NCBI GenBank assembly: GCA_964016875.1 | Contig: OZ024724.1 | Span: 21,808,200 to 21,872,199, forward strand | DNA: 64,000 nt | Direction: 5' to 3' | DNA from: Fallopia convolvulus | Lineage: Eukaryota; Streptophyta; Magnoliopsida; Caryophyllales; Polygonaceae | Shown here: positions 10,583 through 22,974 of the stretch, piece by piece | Position numbering within the stretch: position 1 is the stretch's first letter | How the letters are laid out: each line of letters begins with the position of its first letter | The notes under the pieces: generated by a model | Databases searched by the model: none | Told to the model about the DNA's origin: nothing | Seen by the model: only the letters and a program-made list of their open reading frames with translations | Position numbers and translations under genes: made by a program

Positions 10583-11935
10583 TGATATCTGCCTTTTTAG
10601 TCATGTTTTTAGGGTGTGTTTTTATGTGTTTGAGTCTTTTTCTTTAGTTTTATGTTTTGTTTTTGAGTCGTTTGTATAGGTTTTCGTATTTCCATAAGAT
10701 ATGGAGTCTACATAAGCTTTGGTGGTGTTTTGTATGGTTTTAGAAGCTGTTTTTGAGCATATTTGAAGAGAGGAGCAAAACCTGGTGAAATAGCACACAA
10801 GTGAAGATATGAAAGTCAAGTATAGGTCATGAAATGAAGTATAAAGACCGTTAATGAGCTTAGGATGAAGAATAAAGACGAAAAGAAGGTTAACGATCAC
10901 TCTACCGAAGCAAGATGTACGATAACGAGCCAGTTTACACGCCAGGAGGGTAGTTACCGAGGTTAGCTAGGTCGGTAACGAGGCTCATAGCAAAAGAAGA
11001 AAGTCAAGAATTCAGCAGAGTTCTACCGACCCTAACGGGGTCGGTACCAAGGCACTCAAGGTCCTTAGCGAACAACCGAGTCGGCGCATTTAATGATCTT
11101 TTATCCCTATTATTAGATAGTTTTAAAGGATATATCTTTTAGAGATTTATTTCCTTATAGATAGCTTATAAATAGATTAGTTTCTTTATAAATACTCTTG
11201 TCCTAGCCTTTGTTTTAACACAACACACAATCCATCAATAGTTTAGAGGAGGAGGAACAGGGGCGTGAGAGAGTAGAGAGAGGACGAGAATTGGTGTTTC
11301 TTGGAAGACAAGTTTGCTTTGAATTCAGTTTTGTAAGTTTTCCTTCCATTAATTTAGATGTTCTTTTCAGTCATGATTTCTAAGTAGTCTTCTCTCTCTA
11401 AGGTTGGGGTTAAACCCAACAATGGTTGTGCATGCGTGTTTGTCATCATGATTTTATTGTCTTTATCGCATATTCTATTCTCTTGATCTTAATCCTTGAA
11501 ACAAAAGTTGAAAGGGAATTTCTCATTCATAGTTGAAGCGAAAGCGGAAAACTTGAATCACAATAGTCGATTTAGGGTTTTGAAGCGAAAGCGGATCAAT
11601 CCTAGTTGAAGTAGAAGAGATAGATAGTGAAGTTTATTGATTGAACAAAAGTTAGTTGATTTACTTGCTTAGTTGACGAAAGTTGACAACTTTATGTGAT
11701 AAAGGCATGATCTTTAGGTTTCATTAAACGTTTGTATACATAATGGTGGTTGTGGGCACACCTTAACCTTAGAAATCTCTCTCCTTTGATAAAAATCCTT
11801 GCTTTGATTGATTACTTGCGCTCTAAGTAATAAAACATGACACTAGACTTTCTCTTGTGGACGAACCTGACTCCCTTGTACTTAGCGGGGTCTTGACTAC
11901 AAATTTTTTTATTGTCAGTAAAAACCCTTTCAACA
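10583..11935 (+). repeat. 5' LTR of element I
   Basis: It begins TGATATCTGCC and ends ...ctttcaaca, homologous in reverse orientation to the LTRs of G and H (shared block gcggggtcttga near the end). It contains a TATAAATA box at 11187-11194 and several TCG-N4-CGA-like palindromes near 10925-11060. Confidence 0.85.
11187..11194 (+). promoter_or_regulatory. TATA box in the 5' LTR of I
   Basis: TATAAATA occurs at a position equivalent to the TATAAATA of the other family LTRs (14221-14228 plus strand; 28390-28397, 39074-39081 and 48068-48075 minus strand). Conservation across copies supports a real core promoter. Confidence 0.6.
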
Positions 11936-11938
11936 ACA

Positions 11939-11956
11939 TGGGGTCGTTGCCGAGGA
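11939..11956 (+). other. Primer binding site of element I (tRNA-Asp type, decayed)
   Basis: TGGGGTCGTTGCCGAGGA lies 3 bp after the LTR. It resembles TGGCGCCGTTGCCGGGGA, the complement of the plant tRNA-Asp 3' end, with a few mismatches. Confidence 0.7.
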
Positions 11957-12285
11957 GATTTCAATAGTGGCAAGTTTTGTTCTTTTAGCGTTTTTCGGGA
12001 CTCTGCCGAGTCGGTAACGACCCCCCTAAGGTCAGTACCGACCCTATTGGCAAACCTAGTTTTTCTTCTTTTTTTGTTTGTTTCCAGGTTCACTGTCGAG
12101 TTGGTAACGACCCTACCCAGGTCGGTACCAACCCTGTCAACAGAACTCAGTTTTTTGCTTTTCAGTTTTTGTTTACAGGATCATTGCAGGCTCGTTACCG
12201 ACCCTCTGGTCCTCGGTACCGACCCTCCTCTAAGAACCCATTTTGCTTTTGATTTCACTTCTGGTTTTGTTTTTGCTTTCAGTGC

Positions 12286-13363
12286 ATGCCAGCTGAAGGA
12301 CGTCAAGTTGTCTCTAATCCAATAGTAGACTCTGAACCCAAGCGATCTTTCCACCGCAGATTACGAGAAAACAAAGCAATGGCAACCGCTGAAGACATGG
12401 AAGAACAGATGGCCAACCTCCGAGCACAGATGGAGGGGCTCCAAGCTGAAATAGATCGTGAAAAGGCACATAATGCTCAATTATGGGAACAATTAAATGT
12501 CTTCCCAAAAAATGCCAAACAGTATATGCATCCAGAACTGAGGGTGGCAAAGTCCGCAATTGAGCTTCCTGAGATAGAAAAGACCTTTTAGACCAAACCT
12601 CAATTCATATCCTTGATCAAAATGGCTCAGTTTGAGGGAAAACCCACTGAGTGCCCAATAGAACATATTAGGAATTTCCTTGATTTATGTGACACTATTG
12701 CTGCTAACGGTGTCTCTTTAGAATATATTCTGTTGAAAGCTTTTAATTGGTCTCTTATAGGAAAGACCCTGAGCTGATTAGAGAGCCTACCTCCCAAGTC
12801 AATAAAGAAGTGGGAAACTCTGCATGACTTGTTCATGACAAAGTTCTTCCTACCTACCAAGACTACGGAGTTAAGGAAGCGTATCACCAACTGCCTAATA
12901 AGACCTTTGTGGAGACATGGGAGAGATTAAAGGAGATGCATAGACAGTGCCCTACTCATGGACAACCACAATATGTACTCCAAGAAATCTTCTTCTAAGG
13001 GATCAATGCTGAAACGAAGAACCGCATCAACCTGCACACTGCTTGTGGTTTTATTTAGATGGCTCCCGATGAGGCATGGGCATTGCTTGACAAATTGACC
13101 AACTACGATAGAATGTATGGAATACAGCAGGCCTAGCAGCCCCAATGAAGGCTCTATATCAAAACAAGGACGAGGTTGACCCCGAAGCGAAGCACCAGTT
13201 CTTGCAAGACGAGATCAACTGCCTGAAAAAGTGGGTAAATTATCTTAAATCATCTCCATCTTATCAAGAATGCAGGTCTCAAGCCCATGCTACTTCTGCC
13301 TACACTAACTTGCCACAAGTTCGTGCTGCTGAAGCATATGAAGAAGCTAAGTACATGACATGA
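12286..13363 (+). pseudogene. gag of element I, broken
   Basis: The first frame (12286-12591, 101 codons) has a coiled-coil-like segment (EDMEEQMANLRAQMEGLQAE) and then MHPELRV and LPEIEKTF, ending at a TAG (12589-12591). The match to gag of H continues directly after this stop: FISLIKMAQFEGKPTECPIE, SLEYILLKAFNWSLIGK, LPPKSIKKWETL and TKFFLPTKTTELRKRI, with a TGA replacing a Trp codon near 12777 and frameshifts beyond 12880. The last open piece (13145-13363) matches H near VDPDVKNQFLQDE and VRAAETYAE. No zinc knuckle is visible. Capsid-type role if functional; clearly dead. Confidence 0.75.
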
Positions 13364-13617
13364 GGGGTCCATATAAGAACCAAGGTAATACTTTTTATGC
13401 AGGGAGGAATAATAATCAGCCCACCTAGGGCAATCATGCATATGGCCAAGGGAGCCAACCTCCTTAACAAGATCAAAGGGTTCTGCATGTGTGACGACAT
13501 TTGATTCACTTGTCTATATTTTTCACTTGTGCTTATGCTGTTGCTTTTTGATAAGGGCATTGACTTACAGAATGTGATGATTGTTTTCATTCTTTTCTAG
13601 TTGATTATTTGAGGACA

Positions 13618-13641
13618 AGCAAGTCTAAGTATGGGATATTT
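13618..13641 (+). other. Polypurine tract of element I
   Basis: The sequence caagtctaagtatgggatat directly precedes the 3' LTR start TGATATCCG. It matches the corresponding tract of H (caagtttaagtatggggtat, minus strand at 39621-39640). Confidence 0.75.
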
Positions 13642-14925
13642 TGATATCCGCCTTTTTAGTCATGTTTTTAGGGTGTGTTTTTATGTGTTTGAGTCTTTTT
13701 CTTTAGTTTTATGTTTAGTTTTTGAGTCGTTTGTGTAGGTTTTCGTATTTCCATTAGATATGGAGTCTACATAAGCTTTGGTGGTGTTTTATAGGGTTTT
13801 AGAAGCTGTTTTTGAGCATATTCAAAGAGAGGAGCAAAACTTGGTGAAATAGCACACAAGTGAACATATGAAGGTAAAGTACAGGTCATTAAATGAAGTA
13901 TAAAGACCGTTAGCGAGCTTAGGATGAAGAATCCAAGCGAAAAGAAGGTTCACAATCCCTCTACCGAAGGAAGATGTACGATAACGAGCCAGTTTACACG
14001 TCAAGAGGGTCGTTACCGAGGTTAGCTAGGTCGGTAACGAGGCTCTCAGCAAAAGAAGAAAGTCAAGAATTCAGCAGAGTTCTACCGACCCTGACGGGGT
14101 CGGTACCGAGGCACTCAATGTCGTTAGCTAGCGAACAACCGATTCTACGCATTTAGTGATCTTTTATCCCTTTTAGAGATTTATTTCCTTACAGATAGCT
14201 TTAAGATAGATTCTCTTCTTTATAAATACTCTTGTCTTAGCCTTTGTTTTAACACAACACACAATCCATCAATAGTTTAGAGGAGGAGGAAGAGGAGCGT
14301 GAGAGAGTAGGAGAGGATGAGAATTGGTGTTGCTTGGAAGACAAGTTTGCTTTGAATTCAGTTTTGTAAGTTTTCCTTTCGCTAATTTAGATGTTCTTTT
14401 CAGACATGATTTGTAAGTAGTCTTCTCTCTCTAAGGTTGGGGTTAAACCCAACAATGGTTGTGCATGCTTGTTTGTGATCATGATTTGAGTGTCTTTATT
14501 GCATATTCTATTCTCTTGCTCTTAATTCTTGAAACGAAGGTTGAAAGGGAATTTCTCATTCATAGTTGAATCGAAAGCGAAAACCTTGAATCAAGATAGT
14601 CAATTTAGGATTTTGAAGCGAAAACGGATCAATCATAGTTGAAGTAGAAGAGATAGATTGTTAAGTTTATTGATTAAACGAAAGTTAGTTGATTTACTTG
14701 CTTAGTTGACGAAAGTTGACAACTTTATGTGACAAAGGCATGATCTTTATGTTTCATTAAACGTTTGTATGCATAATTGTTGTTGTGGGGACACCTTAAC
14801 CTTAGAAATCTCTCTCCTTTGATAAAAACCCTTGCTTTTGATTGATTACTTGCGCTCTAAGTAATAGAACTTGACACTAAACTTTCTCCCGTGGACAAAC
14901 CCGACTCCCCAGTACTCAGTGGGGT
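13642..14925 (+). repeat. 3' LTR of element I (3' end truncated)
   Basis: It aligns with 10583-11890 throughout and contains the TATA box at 14221-14228. It stops at ...cagtggggt, about 45 bp short of the end of the 5' LTR, right where the probable TSD lies. Confidence 0.85.
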
Positions 14926-14930
14926 CTTTG

Positions 14931-15184
14931 ATCGTCATCTATTGTTGAAGAAGAGTGAGAATTCTATTGGGTTTTTTTCTTCTTTTGTAGCTTCCTCCTT
15001 GCACGAAAGGTATTTCTCAATATTGGGGATCCCTTCTTGAAGATGTTCCCAAGGACTTCGAACGGGCATGCAACGAGAAAAATTACACAAGAAAAACAAG
15101 AACAAGAGAGTGATTAGAGTTTTTTTAAAAAACTATAAAAGATATAGTCTCACTAATCAATGCTAAATCAATGTCAACCGTTCT
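14931..15184 (-). other. 5' leader of element C
   Basis: It lies between the probable TSD of I and the primer site of C. The minus-strand sequence continues the C leader/gag start; no open frame remains. Confidence 0.6.
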
Positions 15185-15201
15185 CCCCGGCAACAACGCC
15201 A
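15185..15201 (-). other. Primer binding site of element C (tRNA-Asp type)
   Basis: On the minus strand it reads TGGCGTTGTTGCCGGGG, two mismatches from the complement of the plant tRNA-Asp 3' end. It is adjacent to the LTR end (CCAATCA on the minus strand). Confidence 0.85.
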
Positions 15202-15714
15202 AAAACTTGATTGGCCCGCAAGTGCACGGTACTATCGAAGTAATATAAAAGATATCTAATCCAAGGGAGCACTCGTTGATCACCAATTTCACACAAACTA
15301 GTAATATAGACCACAAACAATTGATCGGGATTTGGAATTTTTATAATTAAAACAAAAACAAAAACAAGATATAAAACTAGGAAAGCTAGAAAAGGGTTTT
15401 CGTCTTTTGAATGGTGGGAGGCTAAATCTCTCTAAGTTTTACAAGCATTGGTCTACCTTGGTCAATTGTCCTAAAATATCTCCAATCCTCTTTCAAGGCA
15501 AAGGAAAACTACTCTAATCTAGCTTAATTTCTACTTTCGGGGTAATTAATCCTAGATTAAGTGCAATAAACACAATGATAATTATAAATAACCACTAGGA
15601 AATTAGGCCTACTTTCGTGGTCGTAAATCCCTAGCTCAATTCTTGAAGATCCAATGTCAAATATCATCTTTCAATGCATACTCAACATCCAAAATATGAG
15701 AAAATACTAGCTAG

Positions 15715-16260
15715 CACTACAACAATAAAGGCCTAATGCAGTCATCAAAAACCGTCGCATTATGCCCAAATAACCAATTCATTAGACCTAAAGCAGCGGT
15801 TTTTTACCGCTTCATTTAATCGCGTTGCATTAGGTCTAATGCAGCGGTTTTTATAAGGTAATGTAGCGGTTTATTATAAAGGTGACAATCCGCAACATTA
15901 GGCAGCTAGAACCGCTGGCTTTCAGGTTTAATGTAGCGGTTTTTTTAATATTTAAAGAACGGTTTTGTTAATCAAATGCAGCGGTTTTTAATAATGCAGC
16001 GGTTTTAATTAACTAATGAAGCGGCTACTTGACAATTTCTTTGACCAAATGAAGCGGTTTTTTGACCAATTGTAGTGGTTTATGAGTCTAATGTAGCAAA
16101 TTTCTATCTAATGCAGCGGATTTATAGATATAATAAAGCACTTTATTATAGCCTAATATAGCGATTTTCATAATTTACCGGTTAATAATAAAAATTTGCG
16201 GTTTTATAATTTGAAAAGTGGTACCTATAGGCATAGCTATCTACATATTAATGCAGCCTA
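15715..16260 (+). repeat. Left terminal inverted repeat and subterminal repeats of the CACTA
   Basis: The TIR at 15715-15741 is followed by about fifteen degenerate copies of the motif aatgcagcggtttt at irregular spacing to about 16260. Confidence 0.9.
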
Positions 16261-16621
16261 TATTGGTAAATTAAAAGCAAATTTTTAGCAACTTGACATT
16301 TGTAAAGTGAAAGAAAATGGATTAATATATTGATGAGAGTTAATTTGGTTACAAAATGCATGTTTGTCTAACAACTTGCAACTTGACAACAAGTTTTTGT
16401 ACAAAAACATCAAGTTTGTTAGCAACTTGACAACAATTTGTTTCAAATAGAAGCTGGACAAGAACAATCACATATGTGCAGCAACAATAGCAGCAAAATG
16501 GCACCTAGAACAGCAGCAAAATGGCACCTAGAATAGCAGCAAAATGGTACCCTAAAATCAGCCAAACATCAACCAATCAACACCATAACAACAACAAAAC
16601 AACAGCAAAACAACATCAAAA

Positions 16622-16872
16622 CAGCAGCAAAACAACAGCAAAACAGCATCATCGAGACAATATCAAGCATCCTAGCAACTCTACAGCAACAAAACAGCAT
16701 CATCAAGACAATATCAAGCATCACAGCAACTCTACAGCAGCAAAACAACATCAAAATAGCAGCAAAACAGCATCATCAAGACAATATCAAGCATCCTAGC
16801 AACTCTACAGCAGCAAAACAGCAGCATCAAGACAGTATCAAGCATCCTAGCAACTCTGCAGCAGCAAACAAA
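16622..16872. repeat. Tandem repeat, unit about 51 bp, about four copies
   Basis: Repeats of the block containing cagcatcatcaagacaatat and ctagcaactctacagcagc; one unit holds an extra 22 bp. The open frames here are only CAG/CAA repeat translation. Confidence 0.85.
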
Positions 16873-19800
16873 TAGCCAAAAGTAGATACATAGCATTATT
16901 AACTAACAATCAAGGCACCAACAACAGCTTCTTCAATTTATTGATGAAATCCAATCAATTGTCTTCATTATAGTCCCTAAAATCAAACACAAGTCATTTA
17001 GAAAAAGTCCAAATAAAGAATGAACTAAAAGCTTCATAGCATACTAACCCATCAACATTGTCATGAGAGCTAGATGCATCATCCCCTTCGTTAGTTGAGA
17101 AGTCAGGCACAACAAGATTAATTCCGGATTTTGCATCTCGAATTTTCGATAGAAGAAACGCAATTTGTTGGTCCATCTGTTTAGCAATACTTTGTTGAAC
17201 TTGCTCAATGATATTTTTTTTGCATATTCTCAGCGATTGCCTCCAAGAACACTGGAGGAACTATAAACGGGGCCTTGGCATCCTTCTTCTTCAATTTAGA
17301 CTTGGTAACACCTCCTCCATACAAACGCAATCTCCCACTATGTTCCTTCTTAGTGATGACTTCATAATACGGATCAAATTTTGGATCTCTTTCGCTACTT
17401 TCATCATTCAAAGATTTCAATGATTTCATTTGCTCCTATTTAAGTAAAGACATGAGAAAAACATTTAAAAATGTAAGAAGTTTGTATACTTTAATTTAAA
17501 TTATTGTAAATATGAATAAAATTAAATTGAGAGAGGAGTTTAACTTACAATATTTTTTAGAGTGTCCTCATTTTTTTTCAAGTAGGTGTGTCCAGAAGTT
17601 CTCTTTCTTGATTCCATATACACATCTGCTTGTGAGGGGGGCTTCTTGTTTGGGTCCTTTTCTTGCTAAAAAATTCAAACAATTTGTTAGAATCATAAGC
17701 AATGAGCTTAGAACAGTGAGCTTGAATCAGAACAACGAAGACACCCAGACAAAAGTCTGAAATGAATCAAATATTTAACTCACTGACTTGTTCACTTTCC
17801 ATCTTATGTCACCCAAATCCTACACTATTCACCTAAGAATGGTAGCTGCACCAGTCAGTTGAGAGAAATAAACATATATATGTCACCCAAAAGAAAATAA
17901 ATAAATAATATAAATTGCAAAGAGTTGATCATAAATGTTCTCTTATCCATGTGGAAGTTAAATGCATCTTTAATTAGGGATGAGATCTTTGTCCAAGAAC
18001 TTTCAATGTCATAGAGAAAATTGTAATGCATCTACTGTTCCAACACATCAAAACTTCTACTGCACTACCTTGATGCATATCTCTAATACACAATTATGGA
18101 AAAACCTTAAGCCACTTAATTGCACTTTGGTTCTTTTATTTCAAATACATTTTTTTACTTGCAGTTTGGTTCTTTTGTCTCAATTACATTTTTTTAATTC
18201 AGGTAATTGGAGATTTCAGGATTCTTCAAACATCAGTCAAGCCACTTGACATTACTGTTCTAAGCCATATAAAGCAGTTTAGGCACTAACGATATGAGAG
18301 CCAATTACTTTGGTAGCTGAAAACATAATCCTTACAATAGAATGCACATAAGCTGATTAATAAAATATACTAAATTGCTATAAAACACCAACAGAAATTA
18401 CCAATTCATGACGCAATACAGCAATCGACTTTGGTCCCATAGTGTGCATGTCATCTTGCTTTCCTCGGTTATGTTTGTTTATATCACTTATTTCCTACTT
18501 ATTTTATATGTCAAAAAATAAACATAATATTGTAATCTATAAGAAAAAGGAAGAGTAAGTTTATAAAATAAAATACATGATATTTATTAAGATAAGGTAC
18601 CATAGCTTTAGGGGAGTCCCAAAAACGTAGAAGCTCTTTAAAATCGTCTATTGGTATGTCCAAGGGTCGATGGGCCAACCTTTCTTCATAAGTTTGATAC
18701 TTGGTGTAGTGTTTAGCTTTTACTCTTGCTTTCTCTATCTTCCATTTAATATTGACATTATTTAGCACCCATTCCTTTGTCTCCTCGAGAACAATGTTTT
18801 TTTCTAAAGCATCCATAGGAAGAACATTCTTATTAGTTTCTACATATAATATTCTTAAGAAAAAAACTATGAAACATAACTAACAAGCAAATACATTACC
18901 TTTACATTCTCCCAAATCTTATCCTTTGTAGCTTCAGGAACATACTTCAAACTTATAATAGTCAAAGGAAGATTAATTGGATCTCTAGCATAAACTCCAA
19001 GTAAATGAGAAAAATCATTCAGCACTTGTGAATTTGGAACCACTGGTTGGCCTAAATTATTTAAGATGATGGCATCACGTTCTTCCATTGTTCGTATTTG
19101 GACCGTTCTCAACAAAGTTTTCCCTCGATGTTTTTTCTTTTCTACAACTAACAAAAGTATAAAGTTAAAGATTATCATAAATATTAAGAAAAAAATAGCA
19201 GCAATTTGCATCAATTGAAAGAAAACAAACCTGCATTCCTATTAGCAGTAGGCAAAGACAAGTCAAGTGGATTTGAGCCTTCATTGTGATCACTTGTAGC
19301 ATCTTCTAAAAAGTCACTTGTATCTTCACCAACCAAAGCAGAAACGTCAATTGAATGATTCAAATTCATATCATTTGTAGGACGTTTTGCTCTTAAATCA
19401 GCTTCATTAGCATTTGCTGGCTGTTGTGACCTCAAATCTCCACGAAACATAGGTGAAATATCATTTGAATGCTGCAGATTCAGTTCATTGCTTTGGTGGC
19501 CTCTTGATTCTTGATTTTTCCTCAGGCTGTTATACTTTGACAAAGTACTAGGAGCATAGAACAACTTCTGAAATTTTTTTGGTTGAAAATTTGTTTCTGC
19601 TTATTGTTTTGTAGTTGTTCTAAATCTTTCTTTTGCTGAATTTTTTGTAGCTGGACTGAACTTTCCTTCTCTTGAAACTTCTGTGTTTGGGCCAAACATG
19701 GAGGTTGAATTTGTGGTTGACTCACATTTGGATCTAAATCTTGCCCCTTTCTCTTTGTATGTTGCGAGCATCGATGCTTTAATGCAAAAAATTCAGTCAT

Positions 19801-20280
19801 GGGTAAATTTTGAATAAGGGGTTGCTTTTCTTTTTTGCGGGTAGAGCAATTGTGAAAAACATGCATGAATAGTTGTTATACAACAATACACTAGTGATAT
19901 TTTTTCCAACTGAATTTATTGGGAAAAAAATACCTGAACTTTGCTAGCCTCAGCTGGACCCACATGCTTCTTGTCATGGTGAACTACCCTAGCCTGAAAA
20001 AAGTGCAACAAAAGCTAAAGGATTTAGGTAGCCAGCCATTATTATCATTTGTTTGTATTTTGGCTTGCCGGTCACATAAACCAATGAGTCTAACCTTATA
20101 TGCTTATAATGTTTAATCTACTCTTGAACCATTCCTCCTCTTTGTCTCAGATTTATGATGCCCTTCCCATTCTAATGCTCACTAGGCCAACCTCTAACAC
20201 CAACAACAAACTTGGTAATGGACATTCATAAATATTCATATGTAGGTGAATCCATAAAAGCTTCAGTTCAGATTACACTT

Positions 20281-20392
20281 TAGTCCAATTCAGCTATAAC
20301 AGATTACAGTTTTTTTGGCTACAATTTAGTTTACAGTTTAGTCCAATTCAGCTGTAATAGATTACAGTTTTTTTGCTACAATTCAGATTACA
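20281..20392. repeat. Tandem duplication of about 58 bp inside a CACTA intron
   Basis: Two copies of a block containing tagtccaattcagct and agattacagttttttt. The duplication is non-coding. Confidence 0.7.
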
Positions 20393-20647
20393 AAGGCCTC
20401 AAAGCAGATTAAGTGCACCATGACTGAAAAATCAGCAACACTCAAATACTTAGTTACCCGTTTTCCACATAAACCGGATAACCCAACTCCAAAACCGAAT
20501 AACTCAGCAAAATGGCATGCTGAAATTTTAAGGGCATATATTGTTGTAAGGTCAACCTTTTTACTAGGACAAATGCACACCAAATATGACCAAAAAGTTG
20601 AAATATTCACAAGCACTAAAATTCAGGAAAACAATGGCATGCTGAAT

Positions 20648-20734
20648 TAAAAACCAGACAGCAAGAGAAATCAGACAACTTTTCATATATTAAAAACCAG
20701 ACAGCAAGAGAAATCGGACAGCTCTCATATATTA
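20648..20734. repeat. Tandem duplication, 43-bp unit, inside a CACTA intron
   Basis: Two near-identical copies beginning taaaaaccagacagcaagag, followed by a further degenerate pair around cttataagagacaacaagag. Confidence 0.8.
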
Positions 20735-21006
20735 AAAACAAGTAACATGCTTTTAAGAGACAACAAGAGGAATCATGCTTATAAGAGACAACAAGAGTAA
20801 GATGCTTATACCTCAGAATGATCTTCTACCTCTTCCACGGCAAGCCTTGAAACTCGTTCGTACTTTTCTTGCAAATTCTTATTCACAAATTTGCCCAATC
20901 CTTTAGCTTGAAGAATTGCTTCATTTTCTGCTAGTATTTTCATCCTTTGTTGTTCATATTCACACAAAGTTTCACGTTGACTAGATAATTTGGTCTTCTT
21001 GGCCAT

Positions 21007-22974
21007 CTGCTAAGACAAAGAAAATCTCATAAATTCAAACAAATATGACTCAGCTATATAAATAAAGTATGTAAAATTAAAGATCAACTTATGAATATTA
21101 AAGATCATAAAGTTACCCAATCCTTTAACTTGCAAATTCTGAATTCTGAATATATATTGTAAAAGTTAACAACTTCTGAACATATAAAGCTGAATAGGTT
21201 AAATTAAGTGAATAGGTTAGCATCATTTAAAATAGCAAGTTAGGTTAGAAATACAGCTCTAAATATTGTAAAAACATCTCCATCCATACAACTTTCTCCC
21301 TCAGACATGGTGACTTAAAATACAGCTCCAACATTAAAACTTCTCCCTCAAGCATGCATAATACAACTCTAATACAGTCATGTTGTAGCTCTTTTCTTAC
21401 CTAAAAAATATGAGCAGTTGTAGCTGGGTACTACTCATCTACAATGTTTCCATCCATGTCAACTATAGTTACATTTATATATGATACCAGCTAATGTCTG
21501 ATACCAACATTGACTTGTTAAGTTGACCGGTGAGGCGTTTTTATGAGCACATAACACTTTAATATCCTTGTCATTTTTCTCAAACACATCCAATAACTCC
21601 TAGCTTGTTCGTAGTTGAATATGCCTTTGATTGTATTTCATACAAGCTCACTATGTATATCATAATCATTCAAATTCATACAGTAATTTAGTTTATTCTA
21701 TTCATGTTTAGCTTCTTTATCCAAATCTAAATAGTTTTATTTTGTTATAGAAAATCTAAAATATTTAAACGAATACAACTTCCAAAGAAGCAATAAATTA
21801 CAATTTAGAAGGCTTATTTCTCTTTTGCTTGCGACATATTACTTTTGACTTTCACCTTTTGAGATGTATTATCCCTTTTTAAGGTCAAAATTGACATGTC
21901 TTTGTCCATCTTTTTTTTTAATTACACATTTCTTCTTTTGCCAACTAAACAATACATCTTAATTTTTCCTAATTCTCGTTAGAATTGTCAATGACGTCAA
22001 CTCGATCTCCCTTATTAGAACTAGGCAACCAGCGAAGGTTTGTAAGAGAATGGAAAAGAAAAAAAAACACAATACCAAAGGGCATGAAAACAACGACTAC
22101 AATAGATTATTTCTGCTAAGGCATCCAAAAGAATATCTCAAACAAGGCGAAATAATATTTCAGATAGTAGGAAACGAAAAAATTACTCTAATAAGAAATT
22201 ACCTTGTTAACTTAAATTGGACAACAAAGCTGCAAATTGATAAAGGAATTCTAATGCTCTGATCAAAACTTAAATTGGACAACAAAGCTGCAAGTAATAC
22301 CTTAACGTGAAGGTGATCTTGATAAGCACTAGATATCCAACCGCCAACTACAACATCAGCTTCTTAGCCTTCAACAACCTAAAATTTGGCATTGATAGTA
22401 AACATTCAAAGGCGAAAATGACAGAAGACAAACAAAAACCAACTAATACACTAAAATGGGCGACAATGAAATTTTTTCAACTTACTAAGTGGTTTCAAGA
22501 GGGTACACAACAAGTTAGGTCGAACCCTAGTTGGCCGGTTTTGTGAATCCGCTCTCTCTCCATCTGCAAATTGATAAAGGAATACGTCAAAAAAAAATCA
22601 CTACAAATACAAAATGAGAGAAGAAATTAGGGGAAGGATCACCAGAAATTCGAGCAAGGATCTTTTATGGAGCTTGTAGTATGGTCTTCAGAGGCAGACG
22701 AGCCCGGGCAACACGATGATGTTTTCACGTCGGACTTGAAAGCAGTAACAACATCTTGGCTGTGAGAGAGACAAATGAAATTCGGAGGCTAGGTTGAAGA
22801 AGCTTGGGTCAAGATTGGGGCAAGGTTGAATTTGGGGGCTATGAGAGAGATCGAGACGAATGAGGACGCGGCTAGGTTGTGAGAGAGATTGAGAGATCTT
22901 CCATATTTGGTTCAGGCGTGTTGAAAATGAAATTGGGGGCGCGACTAGGTTAAAATTTAGAGCCTTTGTGTTTT
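21007..22974. other. CACTA interior without a recognisable gene
   Basis: It is AT-rich with scattered stops. It probably holds the promoter and 5' untranslated part of the TNPA-like gene (GC rises at 22660-22960). No TNP2 transposase domain can be recognised on either strand. Confidence 0.5.

Larger units (their letters stand above)
6320..10604 (-). pseudogene. gag of element C, split by insertion of element D
   Basis: The N-terminal part (10604-10351, minus strand) contains VDANNFELKPALLTMVQQHQ and QLRLFPFSLRDQ, an Athila-type gag core. Element D interrupts it exactly after the LRLFPFSLRD motif. It resumes at 7514 and runs down through about 7100 with matches to the following gag block (KCPHHGFEKWFLVQGFYNG and MRKRIPEAWALIEEMAMNH, by reading the minus strand; frames broken). 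The C-terminal part (7069-6689, 126 codons) has the zinc knuckle CEICGMVGHLALNC and the family motif YSNTYNPGWRNHQNFSYQ, with Pro/Gln-rich sequence after it. The product would be a capsid/nucleocapsid protein. Insertion I lies just upstream, 21 bp before the readable N-terminus. Confidence 0.75.
10583..14925 (+). mobile_element. Element I: gag-only Athila-like element (family of G and H)
   Basis: It is inserted in the gag region of C. The 5' LTR 10583-11935 is followed by a tRNA-Asp-type primer site, a broken gag, a polypurine tract and the 3' LTR 13642-14925. Flanking pentamers GTTTG (10578-10582) and CTTTG (14926-14930) agree at four of five bases, a probable TSD. The internal region is only about 1.7 kb: protease and all pol domains are absent. 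The gag matches that of H (for example YMHPELRV and VDPEAKHQFLQDE). Confidence 0.85.
17045..21006 (-). pseudogene. TNPA-like gene of the CACTA (Transposase_24 family), one frameshift
   Basis: Splice signals support a multi-exon gene: 21006-20812 (MAKKTKLSSQRETLCEYEQQ), 19993-19934 (ARVVHHDKK), a Gln-rich part about 19866-19240 of uncertain splicing, 19142-18900, 18839-18601, 18494-18402, 17665-17549 and 17435-17045. The core exons carry the Transposase_24 signature: NNLGQPVVPNSQVLNDFSHL, ARDPINL, VPEATKDKIWENV, KHYTKYQTYEERLAHRP, DFKELLRFW, HTMGPKSIAVLRHEL, MESRKRTSGHTYL and HSGRLRLYGGGVTKSKLKKK. These proteins accompany TNP2-type transposases in plant CACTA elements and probably bind the subterminal repeats. 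The last exon has an extra base in an A-run (T-run 17213-17221 on plus) that creates an early TGA; the other frame continues as EQVQQSIAKQMDQQIAFLLS. Otherwise the gene is well preserved. Confidence 0.8.

Noticed and set aside
16521..16872. Asn/Gln/Ser-rich frame resembling a prion-like protein
   Set aside because: It is the CAG/CAA-rich 51-bp tandem repeat in the CACTA, without stable start or homology.
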